Source of the DNA: Candidatus Gastranaerophilales bacterium
GTDB lineage: Bacteria > Cyanobacteriota > Vampirovibrionia > Gastranaerophilales > Gastranaerophilaceae
Length of the DNA stretch: 64,000 nt
Direction of reading: 5' to 3'
Assembly (NCBI GenBank): GCA_944323695.1
Contig: CALUTI010000001.1
Span: forward strand, 186,001 to 250,000
The translations under genes and the position numbers were made by a program. Below, one piece after another: positions 18,512-26,257 of this stretch. How positions within the stretch are numbered: the stretch's first letter is position 1; each line of letters opens with the position of its first letter. The notes under the pieces are model-generated. The model was not told the DNA's origin and did no database searches. It saw nothing but the letters and a program-made list of their open reading frames with translations.

Positions 18512-19732
18512 ATTTTAGAATTAATCAAAAAACTTTCCAAGCTACTCAATGAAAGTTACAGCGAGAAATCGGTTGTGACCTCACTCGGGGAGTTTTTTGA
18601 CGAAAATTTCAAAACAGGCGGATGCCAAATTGTGCTTAAAGAAAATTTCGAGTCTGCCAAGCCGAATTACCCTCTCTACAAGCACAACAAAATTATAGGC
18701 TATATTGAATTTGATAAAACTAATAAAGAACTCGAAGATTTTTTGGATACAGCACTTTATTTGATATCTTTGAAAGTTCAAAATATAGTCCTTACAAACA
18801 GAATGCAAAAAAGCATTGATTTTCAAAACGCGATGAAAAATATTGCAAAAATAATTGAAACTCAATATGAATTAAACTATATCATTCCGCTTTTGGGCGA
18901 AATGATTGACAAATTCATCCAAAATCACCTGATTTATATATTTATAAAAGACAAAACCGATTTTAAATTAATGTGGCCCGGAGCATGTAACGATAATAAA
19001 ATTATGGATATAATAAACGCAGAGCCACGGAAACGTGTTACGACAGAAGAACTTGGCGTATTTCCGCTAATTAACGAAAATAAAATTTTAGGATACATAG
19101 TTACAAAAAATATTGACAGTAAACTTACGATAAAAGAAACAGAATACCTTGAAGATCTCTCAAATCAGGCTGCAACAACCATCAACAGAGCAAATGTTTA
19201 CGCTGAAATTTTAAAACATGCAACACTTGATGCACTTACGGGATTTTATAACAGACGCCAGCTTGAAGAACGTACCAAACAAGAAATTGCAAGTTCCCGC
19301 CGTCAAAAAACACCTCTCTGCGCAATAATGACAGATATTGATTTTTTCAAAAAAGTTAACGACACATACGGTCATGCAGTTGGAGATTTGGTATTAAAAA
19401 CCGTTTCAAAGGTAATGCGTTCCCAGCTTCGTGAATACGATATCGCAGGCCGCTACGGAGGAGAAGAATTCGTAATACTTCTGCCTTTTACAAAAATTGA
19501 AGAAGCAAAAATGGTTGCGGAACGTCTTAGAAAATCAATTGAAAGCAAATCTATTGATATTTCAAAAATTAACCCTGATGCGCAGGAAAAAGAAATTCAT
19601 GTTACTATAAGTTCAGGGATTTATCAGCTAAAAGACGATGATAAAGAACAGGATTTGATACAAAATGCAGATAAAGCCCTATACGAAGCAAAAAATTCAG
19701 GAAGAAATAAGGTAGTCATAAATGAAAAATAA
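18512..19732 (+). CDS. Diguanylate cyclase: GAF-like sensor plus GGDEF domain, likely ATT start
   Basis: The C-terminal domain (about residues 230-406) is a complete GGDEF enzyme: A-L-T-G-F-Y-N-R-R, D-I-D-F-F-K-K-V-N-D, the active-site G-G-E-E-F near residue 315 and the inhibitory-site R-E-Y-D five residues before it. It makes c-di-GMP from GTP. The N-terminal 200 residues look GAF-like and have no membrane segment. A GTG at 18575 would start the protein, but the frame is open back to the yebC stop and the extra codons read as a good amphipathic helix (I-L-E-L-I-K-K-L-S-K-L-L-N). An ATT at 18512, eight bases after AGAGGG, is the likely start; the GTG is the conservative choice. Confidence 0.85.
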   Translation: MLELIKKLSKLLNESYSEKSVVTSLGEFFDENFKTGGCQIVLKENFESAKPNYPLYKHNKIIGYIEFDKTNKELEDFLDTALYLISLKVQNIVLTNRMQKSIDFQNAMKNIAKIIETQYELNYIIPLLGEMIDKFIQNHLIYIFIKDKTDFKLMWPGACNDNKIMDIINAEPRKRVTTEELGVFPLINENKILGYIVTKNIDSKLTIKETEYLEDLSNQAATTINRANVYAEILKHATLDALTGFYNRRQLEERTKQEIASSRRQKTPLCAIMTDIDFFKKVNDTYGHAVGDLVLKTVSKVMRSQLREYDIAGRYGGEEFVILLPFTKIEEAKMVAERLRKSIESKSIDISKINPDAQEKEIHVTISSGIYQLKDDDKEQDLIQNADKALYEAKNSGRNKVVINEK

Positions 19733-20195
19733 GTATGAAAAAATTTGCCATAATCTGAAAGAGACAAAAGAATTAGCCGAAAAGTTTGCCAAACTTATTG
19801 AAGATAAAGGCTGTTTTGTAAGCCTATATGGCGAAATAGGCGCAGGAAAAACCGCTTTTGTAAAACTTGTTGCAGAAGCACTCGGCGTAACCGAAAAAGT
19901 TACAAGCCCGAGCTTTGTTATCTTAAATGAATATCATACGGCAAAACTTCCGATATATCATTTTGACCTTTATAGATTAGAAAACGAGGGGGTTAAAACA
20001 ATTCTTGATGAATTGCGCGAATACTCCGAAGGCCGTCAGGCAACCTTTGTTGAATGGGCAGAATTTTCTCAGGATGAAATTCCTTTTGACCATATAAAAA
20101 TAAATGTAACATATGATGAAGATGAGTCAAGAAAATATTCCTTTGAAGCTACAGGTCATGATAATATAACTATAGTAGGGGAATTAAATAAGTGA
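19722..20195 (+). CDS. tsaE: TsaE, tRNA threonylcarbamoyladenosine biosynthesis ATPase
   Basis: 157 residues with Walker A G-E-I-G-A-G-K-T (about 37-44), T-S-P-S-F-V-I-L-N-E-Y and H-F-D-L-Y-R-L, the TsaE family blocks. TsaE works with TsaB and TsaD to make t6A37 in ANN-decoding tRNAs. It overlaps the diguanylate cyclase by 11 bases and the tsaB start by four, so the cyclase, tsaE and tsaB are translationally coupled. Confidence 0.93.
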   Translation: MKNKYEKICHNLKETKELAEKFAKLIEDKGCFVSLYGEIGAGKTAFVKLVAEALGVTEKVTSPSFVILNEYHTAKLPIYHFDLYRLENEGVKTILDELREYSEGRQATFVEWAEFSQDEIPFDHIKINVTYDEDESRKYSFEATGHDNITIVGELNK

Positions 20196-20809
20196 AAATA
20201 TTAGCATTTGATACATGCTTAGACAAAATGTATGTGGTCTTGAGGACGGAAAAGGAGATTTTAACATCGGAAGTTGTTGAAAATACCGAAAGCAAATACC
20301 ATTCTGCATTTTTAATTTCCACAATAAAAAATATTCTTCGTAAAAACAATCTAAAGCCCGAAGATCTTGATGTAATCGGAATAAACATAGGTCCCGGAAG
20401 CTTTACCGGGATAAGAGCCTGTACAACTGTTGCAAGAGTAATGGCGCAACAGCTCGGGATAAAAGCAATAGGCATTTCCTCTTTGGAAATTTTATCAGAA
20501 CTCGGCGGAGAAAATCCTCTTGTTGCACTTGATGCCAGAAAAAATAAAGCATATCTGTGGTGCGATAATGAAATAAAGGGTGCAGTTGAGCTTGAACAGG
20601 TTCAGGAAATAATAAAAAACGGCAGTTATAATGTCATAACAGATGACAGATTACAAAAGCTATTGGGCGGAACATCCTACCAGCAGGGGAACTATCCTCT
20701 CGGAGAAATTTTATCAGACTTGGTTATTGATAAATTAAAAACAGAAAGCGGCAATTGGGCGGAGTTATTGCCGTTATATATTCAGCCTCCGCCGGTTTGT
20801 CAAAAATAA
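20192..20809 (+). CDS. tsaB: TsaB, t6A biosynthesis scaffold protein
   Basis: 205 residues, starting at GTG 20192 (GTGA overlap with the tsaE stop, AGGGG upstream). L-A-F-D-T-C near the N-terminus, then G-P-G-S-F-T-G-I-R near residues 67-75 and the L-D-A-R-K-N-K-A-Y block are TsaB features. It is an inactive relative of the TsaD ASKHA fold and bridges TsaD and TsaE. The tail is followed by a terminator. Confidence 0.93.
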   Translation: MKILAFDTCLDKMYVVLRTEKEILTSEVVENTESKYHSAFLISTIKNILRKNNLKPEDLDVIGINIGPGSFTGIRACTTVARVMAQQLGIKAIGISSLEILSELGGENPLVALDARKNKAYLWCDNEIKGAVELEQVQEIIKNGSYNVITDDRLQKLLGGTSYQQGNYPLGEILSDLVIDKLKTESGNWAELLPLYIQPPPVCQK

Positions 20810-20841
20810 AATTGTCAGTTACTTACAGCTGGCAATTTTTT
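20808..20841 (+). terminator. tsaB terminator
   Basis: AAATTGTCAG / CTGGCAATTT (one G-T pair) followed by a run of seven T. Confidence 0.75.
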
Positions 20842-20863
20842 TATTTAGGAGTTTTAAAAGGAT

Positions 20864-22300
20864 ATGAGAATTTTACCGGTAAATTTATTTAGCATACAAA
20901 ATAGGCGAATAGAGAATAAGAGTTATGATTATTCTCCTGATAAGTTACTTATCAGGCAGCCGCCGGCTTTAGACAGCATAACATTTACCGGCAAATCTGC
21001 AATGTCAATAAAAGACTTCAAAAAACTCGGCAGATATATGACATGCCTGTATTCCGGCGAAAAAATGCTTACAAACGAACAGTTAACCAAAATGAAAAAA
21101 CGAGGATTTTTTCAGGGACCAATAAGCGAGGTGGTCAGGAAATTACAGCCTTATAAAAACAAATACCTTGAGCCTGTTGAAAAAGAAGTCTTTGAAAGAA
21201 TTGAAAAAGCAGCAGTTGAGACACCTGACATTGATCTTCCGCAGCTTTTCAAAAATTGGTACAGAACAACACGTCAAAATTTCAGAAGAGTCCAAAAACC
21301 CAAATTTGATGCGATAAAAACTCTTGGTGCAGAACTTCCGCAAGAGTATATCCAGCCGTTTTTTGAATTTATGGAAACTGTAGACAAAAAATTGTATGAC
21401 CAACCAATTAAGCAGGAATTCAGCCTTAAAGAATTCTCATATAAAATTACCAAAATTATTGAGAAAATGTCTGACGGCAACTTAAAAAATCGTATGCAAA
21501 AGCTGCTTGATATGCTCCATAATGAAAATATGACAGGTAAAAAACCGCTATCCCCATCTTTTGTAAAACAGGTTTTTGACTTCAAAAATGTAAAATCAAC
21601 AGGCAGAAAATCAATACTATATGAAAAAAGTTACAAACAATATGAGACGAATAAAGACGCCGTCAGAATAGCCATAATAGAAAAAATGCGAGAGACTGCA
21701 GACTTAAAAGGCTACAAAAAACTTGAAAAATTATGCGCGGGAAATATCGGCATGATAGAAGGAATGCCTGTACATGTACCATTCAGTAACAAAGCATTTG
21801 TGTATGACTTGGACAAAGTGCTAGAAGGAATGCCGGATGAAAAACTTAAACAAAAAATGATGGATATAGCAATAAATCTTCCGACATCATCAAGAAACGC
21901 AGATGCGTTAATTTTGAAATTCCGCGATTCAGACCCGAATATTATAGGTGACAGGCTATTTAATCCGTCTATGGTATCAGTTGAACACTTAAAACCCAAA
22001 TCTGAAGGCGGGGCAAATACTATAGCAAATATTGCACTTGCGAAAAAACAAATAAATTCAGACAGACAAAGCAAACCTTTGTGGCAAATACTTTTAAATT
22101 ACCCGCCCAAAAACCAGCAAAAATATGTCGATAATCTTGCAAAACTCGTAAACAGAGGGAAATTAAAGTACGAAGATGCGCTTGCTCAGATTAATACAAT
22201 AGAACGCGAAGGACGAATTATTCTTGATAAATCCAAATTAAAAAAAGTAGAAAATCCTATTATTGAAAAACTAAAAGAAAAATTTATTGTATTATCATAA
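20864..22300 (+). CDS. HNH-type nuclease-like protein with N-terminal F-motif
   Basis: 478 residues. The C-terminal third holds a recognisable HNH-like core: S-V-E-H-L-K-P-K-S-E-G-G, then N-T-I-A-N-I-A-L-A, then N-S-D-R near residues 370-405. The middle is helical and charged and I do not recognise it. The first 38 residues are polar, then I-T-F-T-G-K (39-44), the shared N-terminal signature. No signal peptide or membrane segment. It has AGGAG and AAGGA ribosome sites. It is alone between terminators. A DNA-degrading toxin or effector is possible, but nothing proves activity. Confidence 0.65.
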   Translation: MRILPVNLFSIQNRRIENKSYDYSPDKLLIRQPPALDSITFTGKSAMSIKDFKKLGRYMTCLYSGEKMLTNEQLTKMKKRGFFQGPISEVVRKLQPYKNKYLEPVEKEVFERIEKAAVETPDIDLPQLFKNWYRTTRQNFRRVQKPKFDAIKTLGAELPQEYIQPFFEFMETVDKKLYDQPIKQEFSLKEFSYKITKIIEKMSDGNLKNRMQKLLDMLHNENMTGKKPLSPSFVKQVFDFKNVKSTGRKSILYEKSYKQYETNKDAVRIAIIEKMRETADLKGYKKLEKLCAGNIGMIEGMPVHVPFSNKAFVYDLDKVLEGMPDEKLKQKMMDIAINLPTSSRNADALILKFRDSDPNIIGDRLFNPSMVSVEHLKPKSEGGANTIANIALAKKQINSDRQSKPLWQILLNYPPKNQQKYVDNLAKLVNRGKLKYEDALAQINTIEREGRIILDKSKLKKVENPIIEKLKEKFIVLS

Positions 22301-22402
22301 CATTAACAAATGTAAATTTTTCTTGCTTTTTGTCATAAATCATTAAATTTTTACAAGAAGGTTTCCGAATATTCATGTGTACACAGAATAGGGAATAGTC
22401 TC

Positions 22403-22690
22403 ATGGCAGAAGCAGGATTTTCATTTAACAGACCATATAAACCTTTCGGGCTGAACGTAAAAGTTCCGGAAAGGACATTGCAGCAAGCAGGCGAAACTTT
22501 AGGCAATTTAGCAAAAGCTCCGGCTGACCCGCTTTTTAAATTTTTGGAAGAAAATGAACAGGTATTTAACGGCGATTTAAATTTCCAAATAAACAGAATA
22601 AGCGCACAAAGCTTTACAATAGGTTCTGCAATGCGAATGGAAGACGAAAAAATGAACGGTATGCCGCCAAGCTTTGATATGCATTTCTAA
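22403..22690 (+). CDS. Short hypothetical protein
   Basis: 95 residues, not recognised. Met-Ala-Glu-Ala then G-F-S-F-N-R-P (5-11), loosely like the N-terminal F-motif; then a helix (T-L-Q-Q-A-G-E-T-L-G-N-L-A) and a Met-rich tail. No membrane segment. Only a weak GGGAATAG lies upstream. It ends at a shared terminator. Coding is supported mainly by its good length in a dense region and a following terminator. Confidence 0.5.
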   Translation: MAEAGFSFNRPYKPFGLNVKVPERTLQQAGETLGNLAKAPADPLFKFLEENEQVFNGDLNFQINRISAQSFTIGSAMRMEDEKMNGMPPSFDMHF

Positions 22691-22719
22691 AAACATTTTT
22701 ATTGTCTATAAATGATAGA

Positions 22720-22742
22720 AAGGCCCGACGAGGGCCTTTTTA
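22720..22742. terminator. bidirectional terminator
   Basis: AAAGGCCC GACGA GGGCCTTTTT; serves the convergent short protein and the XRE regulator. Confidence 0.8.
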
Positions 22743-23015
22743 GTAATGTTCATCTTCAAATATTCTAAAACCGTCCGGCATTTTCATTTCAATCTTTCTG
22801 AATAACTCGGCCATAGACCAACCGAAACCTTCGGCTATTTTTTTGAGTGTTACAAGCTGTGCTTCATTATCGCCCTTTTCAATACGTGAAAGTGTTGATC
22901 GAGGTATATCGTTTTCATAAGCGAACATACAAAGACTTTTTTGGGTGAATTCTTTGCGCAATTCCCGTATAGCATTTCCCACAAGCTGACAGTAGCTTTT
23001 TTCGCGTCCGTTCAT
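22740..23015 (-). CDS. XRE-family transcriptional regulator
   Basis: 91 residues. A Cro/CI helix-turn-helix fills residues 10-70: L-V-G-N-A-I-R-E-L-R, Q-K-S-L-C-M-F-A-Y, I-P-R-S-T-L-S-R-I-E-K-G-D, L-V-T-L-K-K-I-A-E-G-F. A short Asp/Glu-rich tail follows. It is divergent from a prepilin gene, and the 102-base gap holds a pair of inverted CCCATATATG sites. It probably represses itself and the prepilin gene. Confidence 0.85.
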   Translation of the reverse strand: MNGREKSYCQLVGNAIRELRKEFTQKSLCMFAYENDIPRSTLSRIEKGDNEAQLVTLKKIAEGFGWSMAELFRKIEMKMPDGFRIFEDEHY

Positions 23016-23048
23016 GTAAAGAAAATTACCTTTCGCTTAACATAAATA

Positions 23049-23103
23049 TTCCATATATGGGATTATAATGTTATAATCAACATGAGAGTATCCCATATAT
23101 GAG
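23049..23103. promoter_or_regulatory. divergent promoter region with paired operators
   Basis: TTCCATATATGGGA (23049-23062) and TCCCATATATGAGA (23091-23104) are the same 10-base core, TCCCATATAT, in opposite orientation. Between them are two TATAAT boxes (23064-23069 and 23072-23077), each near-palindromic so usable for both genes. The layout suits a regulator bound at both sides of the promoters. Confidence 0.6.
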
Positions 23104-23117
23104 ACAAGGAGAATAAT

Positions 23118-23837
23118 ATGACAAAAAAGGCTTTTACATTGGCAGAGGTTTTAATAACCCTGGCAATCATCGGCGTTGTGGCGGCGATGACGATTCCGAC
23201 TTTGATTAGTAATTATCAGGAAAAACAAACAGTTACACGAGTAAAAGCTGCATATTCACTCTTAAACAATGCGGTAATGATGGCAGTTGCAGAAAACGGA
23301 CCGGTAAACAGCTGGTTCACCGGCAGTCGAACAGAAAGTGGACAGCAGAATTATTACACATTTTCTCCGATGATTTTATATAAAATTACCCCTTATTTAA
23401 AGACATTATTTACCTGCGATAATATCTATGACTGCCAACCCTACAGATATACAATGAAAAATTTAATTGGTATCACTGATAACGAAACAAACATGTTGAA
23501 CGTAACAGGTATCAAATTGCTAAACGGGACATATATAAGAATACTTTCAACCGGAACGTGCGAACAACAATATGAAATTATGGATGCATGCGCAACAATC
23601 GATATTGACATAAATGCGCAAAATCCGCCAAACCAGCTGGGCAGAGATATTTTCAGATTTGTAATCAATAAACAAGGTTATGTTCTTCCGAGAAAGTTTG
23701 ACCCAAACCGTTGTAATCTAACAAGTACAAGTTATGTAAACGGTGGTGCATGTACAGAATGGGTGATAAAAAAAGGAAATCTGAATTATTTAAAATGTGA
23801 CGGTCTGAGTATTAACGGTAAAGATACTTGCGACTAA
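23118..23837 (+). CDS. Type IV prepilin-like protein, in frame
   Basis: 239 residues with a short ordinary leader, M-T-K-K, before A-F-T-L-A-E-V-L-I-T-L-A-I-I-G-V-V-A-A. The hydrophobic helix continues to about residue 30 and then the usual S-N-Y-Q-E-K-Q-T-V stretch. The C-terminal domain has several Cys (near T-C-D-N-I-Y-D-C and G-A-C-T-E-W). It has no homopolymer tract, unlike the four other large prepilins here. Expression is probably set by the divergent XRE protein. Confidence 0.85.
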   Translation: MTKKAFTLAEVLITLAIIGVVAAMTIPTLISNYQEKQTVTRVKAAYSLLNNAVMMAVAENGPVNSWFTGSRTESGQQNYYTFSPMILYKITPYLKTLFTCDNIYDCQPYRYTMKNLIGITDNETNMLNVTGIKLLNGTYIRILSTGTCEQQYEIMDACATIDIDINAQNPPNQLGRDIFRFVINKQGYVLPRKFDPNRCNLTSTSYVNGGACTEWVIKKGNLNYLKCDGLSINGKDTCD

Positions 23838-23848
23838 ATCAGATAACA

Positions 23849-23870
23849 TGTTGGGCATACTTGCCCGACA
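23849..23870. repeat. dispersed GGGCATACTTGCCC palindrome
   Basis: TGTTGGGCATACTTGCCCGACA; near-identical copies at 31154-31177 and 35454-35476. All three lie just downstream of prepilin genes. Confidence 0.65.
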
Positions 23871-23955
23871 TGCAAGATCCTTTTAGAAATTCGAGTGAGG
23901 GTTTCCGTCATACCGGACTCGTTCCGCTTGCCAGATAAAAAATTTTATAATCACA

Positions 23956-23981
23956 AAAAGACCATTTGTGGTCATTTTTTT
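23956..23981 (+). terminator. terminator between the prepilin gene and pnp
   Basis: AAAAGACCA TTTG TGGTCA followed by seven T. Confidence 0.75.
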
Positions 23982-23991
23982 ATGTTTACGC

Positions 23992-24048
23992 TATAATAAA
24001 AACGAACAAAAGAAGTGTAAATACATAAAAAGCGTTTAGGAAGAACGC
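23992..24048 (+). promoter_or_regulatory. pnp promoter and leader hairpin
   Basis: TATAAT at 23992-23997 gives a leader of about 60 nt. The leader forms the small hairpin GCGTT (24032-24036) / AACGC (24044-24048) just before the GGAAAGGA ribosome site. In enterobacteria pnp leaders are folded and autoregulated; whether that holds here is unknown. Confidence 0.4.
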
Positions 24049-24065
24049 AGGAAAGGAAAAGAATT

Positions 24066-26210
24066 ATGACAATTCCTCAAACTCACAAAACTCAATTGGA
24101 AATCGGCGGCAAAACCGTTACAATTGAAACAGGGAAGTATGCACAATCCACCAATGGTTCTGTTACCGTAAGATGCGGCGATACAATGTTATTTGTTCAC
24201 TGTGTTGTATCAAAAGAACCCCGTGTAGGTATAGATTTCTTCCCGTTATTAATAGATTACGAAGAAAGAATGTCCTCAATCGGACGTATTCCTGGCGGTT
24301 ACAACCGTTCAGAGGGAAAAGCAAGCGATAAAGCCATTTTGGTTTCACGCTTAATTGACAGACCAATCAGACCGCTTTTCCCGAAAGGATACAGAAATGA
24401 TATACAAATCGTAGCGCAATTATTCAGCTATGATCAGCAAAACCAGCCTGACACACTTGCTATGCTCGGTGCATCTTTTGCATTAATGCTTTCAGGAGCA
24501 CCGTTTGAAGGTCCTATAGGTGCAGTAAGAGTTTCAAAAGACGAAAACGGCAATATGATTGCAAACCCGACTCACCAGCAGGCTGACAAATCAGACCTCG
24601 ACATTGTTGTTGCAGGTACTCATGATTCCGTAATTATGGTTGAAGCAGGCTGCAAATTCGTTACGGAAGATGACATTATGAATGCTGTTGAATTTGCTCA
24701 AGTTGAAATCAAAAAACAATGCGAAGCACAAGAAGCTTTTGCAAAAGAATGCGGCGTTGTTAAAGAAGAATTTGTAAACCCGTATGACACAACCGAATTA
24801 AAGAAAATCATTGACGAAACAGCTCACGACATGATTTTTGATGCATATCACAACTTTGACAGAGAATACAGACAAAATAAACTTGAAGAAGCTAAAAAAC
24901 TTGTCAAAGAAAAAATTGACGCATTACCTGAAGACCATTACATCAAACAAATTATTGAAGAAACAGGCATTGACTTTGTTGCAGAAGAATTCAAAAACGC
25001 AGAAAAGAAAATTATGCGTGCAATGATTTTGGATGAAGGTGTCAGAGCAGATGGCAGAAAGCCGACAGAGGTTCGTCCTATCTGGTGTGAAGTCGGCGTA
25101 ATTCCTCGTGCACACGGTTCTGCAGTATTCACAAGAGGTCAAACACAGGTATTATCAGTTGCAACCCTTGCAGGCCCCGGTATGAAACAGGAGCTTGACG
25201 GGGTTGATCCGGAAACTGAAAAAACTTATATGCACAAATACATATTCCCGGGATTTTCCGTAGGTGAAGTTAAACCTTTAAGAGGTCCGGGCCGCCGCGA
25301 AGTAGGGCACGGAAACTTAGCAGAACGTGCAAACGTTCCGGCACTTCCTTCTCAGGAAGAATTCGGCTATACAATCCGCGTAACTTCCGATGTGCTTGAA
25401 TCAAACGGTTCAACTTCAATGGCATCAACATGCGGTTCATCAATGGCTCTAATGAATGCAGGTGTTCCGGTTAAGTGCATGATTGGCGGTGTTGCAATGG
25501 GTATGATAACAGAAGAAGGCAAGGAACCTGTTGTTTTAACTGATATTCAAGGTATTGAAGACTTTTTGGGCGACATGGACTTTAAAGTTACAGGTAACGA
25601 CACAGGTATTACCGCACTTCAAATGGATATGAAAGCAAAAGGTATTGCAAACGATACTTTACGCCGTGCATTGCAACAGGCTAAAGAAGGCAGATTACAT
25701 ATCTTAGGTGAAATGAGAAAAGTAATTACAGCTCCTGCTGATCACCTTTCACCGTTTGCACCGAGCATTACAACAATGACAATCCCGACTGAAGATATCG
25801 GAACAGTAATCGGACCCGGCGGAAAACAAATCAGACAGATTATTGACGCTTCAGGTGCTGAAATCGATATTCAGGATAACGGTGTTGTAACAATTACTTC
25901 TAACGATCAGGAAGGTGCTGAAATCGCTAAAAGAATGATTAAAGATTTAACCTTCAAACCCGAAGTAGGTATGGTTATGAAGGGAAAAGTCGTAAGAATT
26001 ATTCCTATCGGCGCATTTGTTGAGCTTTGCGGCGGTAAAGACGGTATGGTTCATATTTCTCAAGTATGTAATGAACGTATTGAAACTATTGAACCGCATC
26101 TTCATATCGGTGACGAAGTCGTTGTTAAAATTATAAAAATTGATGACAAAGGCAGAGTTAACCTTACAATAAAAGGCGTAACCGACGAAGAAAAAGCTCA
26201 GTTCAATTAA
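24066..26210 (+). CDS. pnp: Polynucleotide phosphorylase
   Basis: 714 residues, full length: two RNase PH domains (R-P-I-R-P-L-F-P near 100, and the second with G-P-G-R-R-E-V-G-H-G), then a KH domain (G-P-G-G-K-Q-I-R-Q-I) and a C-terminal S1 domain (G-A-F-V-E-L, G-M-V-H-I-S-Q). It degrades RNA 3' to 5' by phosphorolysis and is part of the degradosome in many bacteria, with RNase E, which is encoded at 50408 here. Monocistronic. Confidence 0.97.
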   Translation: MTIPQTHKTQLEIGGKTVTIETGKYAQSTNGSVTVRCGDTMLFVHCVVSKEPRVGIDFFPLLIDYEERMSSIGRIPGGYNRSEGKASDKAILVSRLIDRPIRPLFPKGYRNDIQIVAQLFSYDQQNQPDTLAMLGASFALMLSGAPFEGPIGAVRVSKDENGNMIANPTHQQADKSDLDIVVAGTHDSVIMVEAGCKFVTEDDIMNAVEFAQVEIKKQCEAQEAFAKECGVVKEEFVNPYDTTELKKIIDETAHDMIFDAYHNFDREYRQNKLEEAKKLVKEKIDALPEDHYIKQIIEETGIDFVAEEFKNAEKKIMRAMILDEGVRADGRKPTEVRPIWCEVGVIPRAHGSAVFTRGQTQVLSVATLAGPGMKQELDGVDPETEKTYMHKYIFPGFSVGEVKPLRGPGRREVGHGNLAERANVPALPSQEEFGYTIRVTSDVLESNGSTSMASTCGSSMALMNAGVPVKCMIGGVAMGMITEEGKEPVVLTDIQGIEDFLGDMDFKVTGNDTGITALQMDMKAKGIANDTLRRALQQAKEGRLHILGEMRKVITAPADHLSPFAPSITTMTIPTEDIGTVIGPGGKQIRQIIDASGAEIDIQDNGVVTITSNDQEGAEIAKRMIKDLTFKPEVGMVMKGKVVRIIPIGAFVELCGGKDGMVHISQVCNERIETIEPHLHIGDEVVVKIIKIDDKGRVNLTIKGVTDEEKAQFN

Positions 26211-26222
26211 TGCTTTTGATCA

Positions 26223-26257
26223 AAAAAAATAACCTTCCTCAGGGAAGGTTATTTTTT
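26223..26257. terminator. bidirectional terminator after pnp
   Basis: AATAACCTTCC CTCA GGGAAGGTTATT with A and T runs on both sides; serves pnp and the convergent large gene. Confidence 0.85.
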
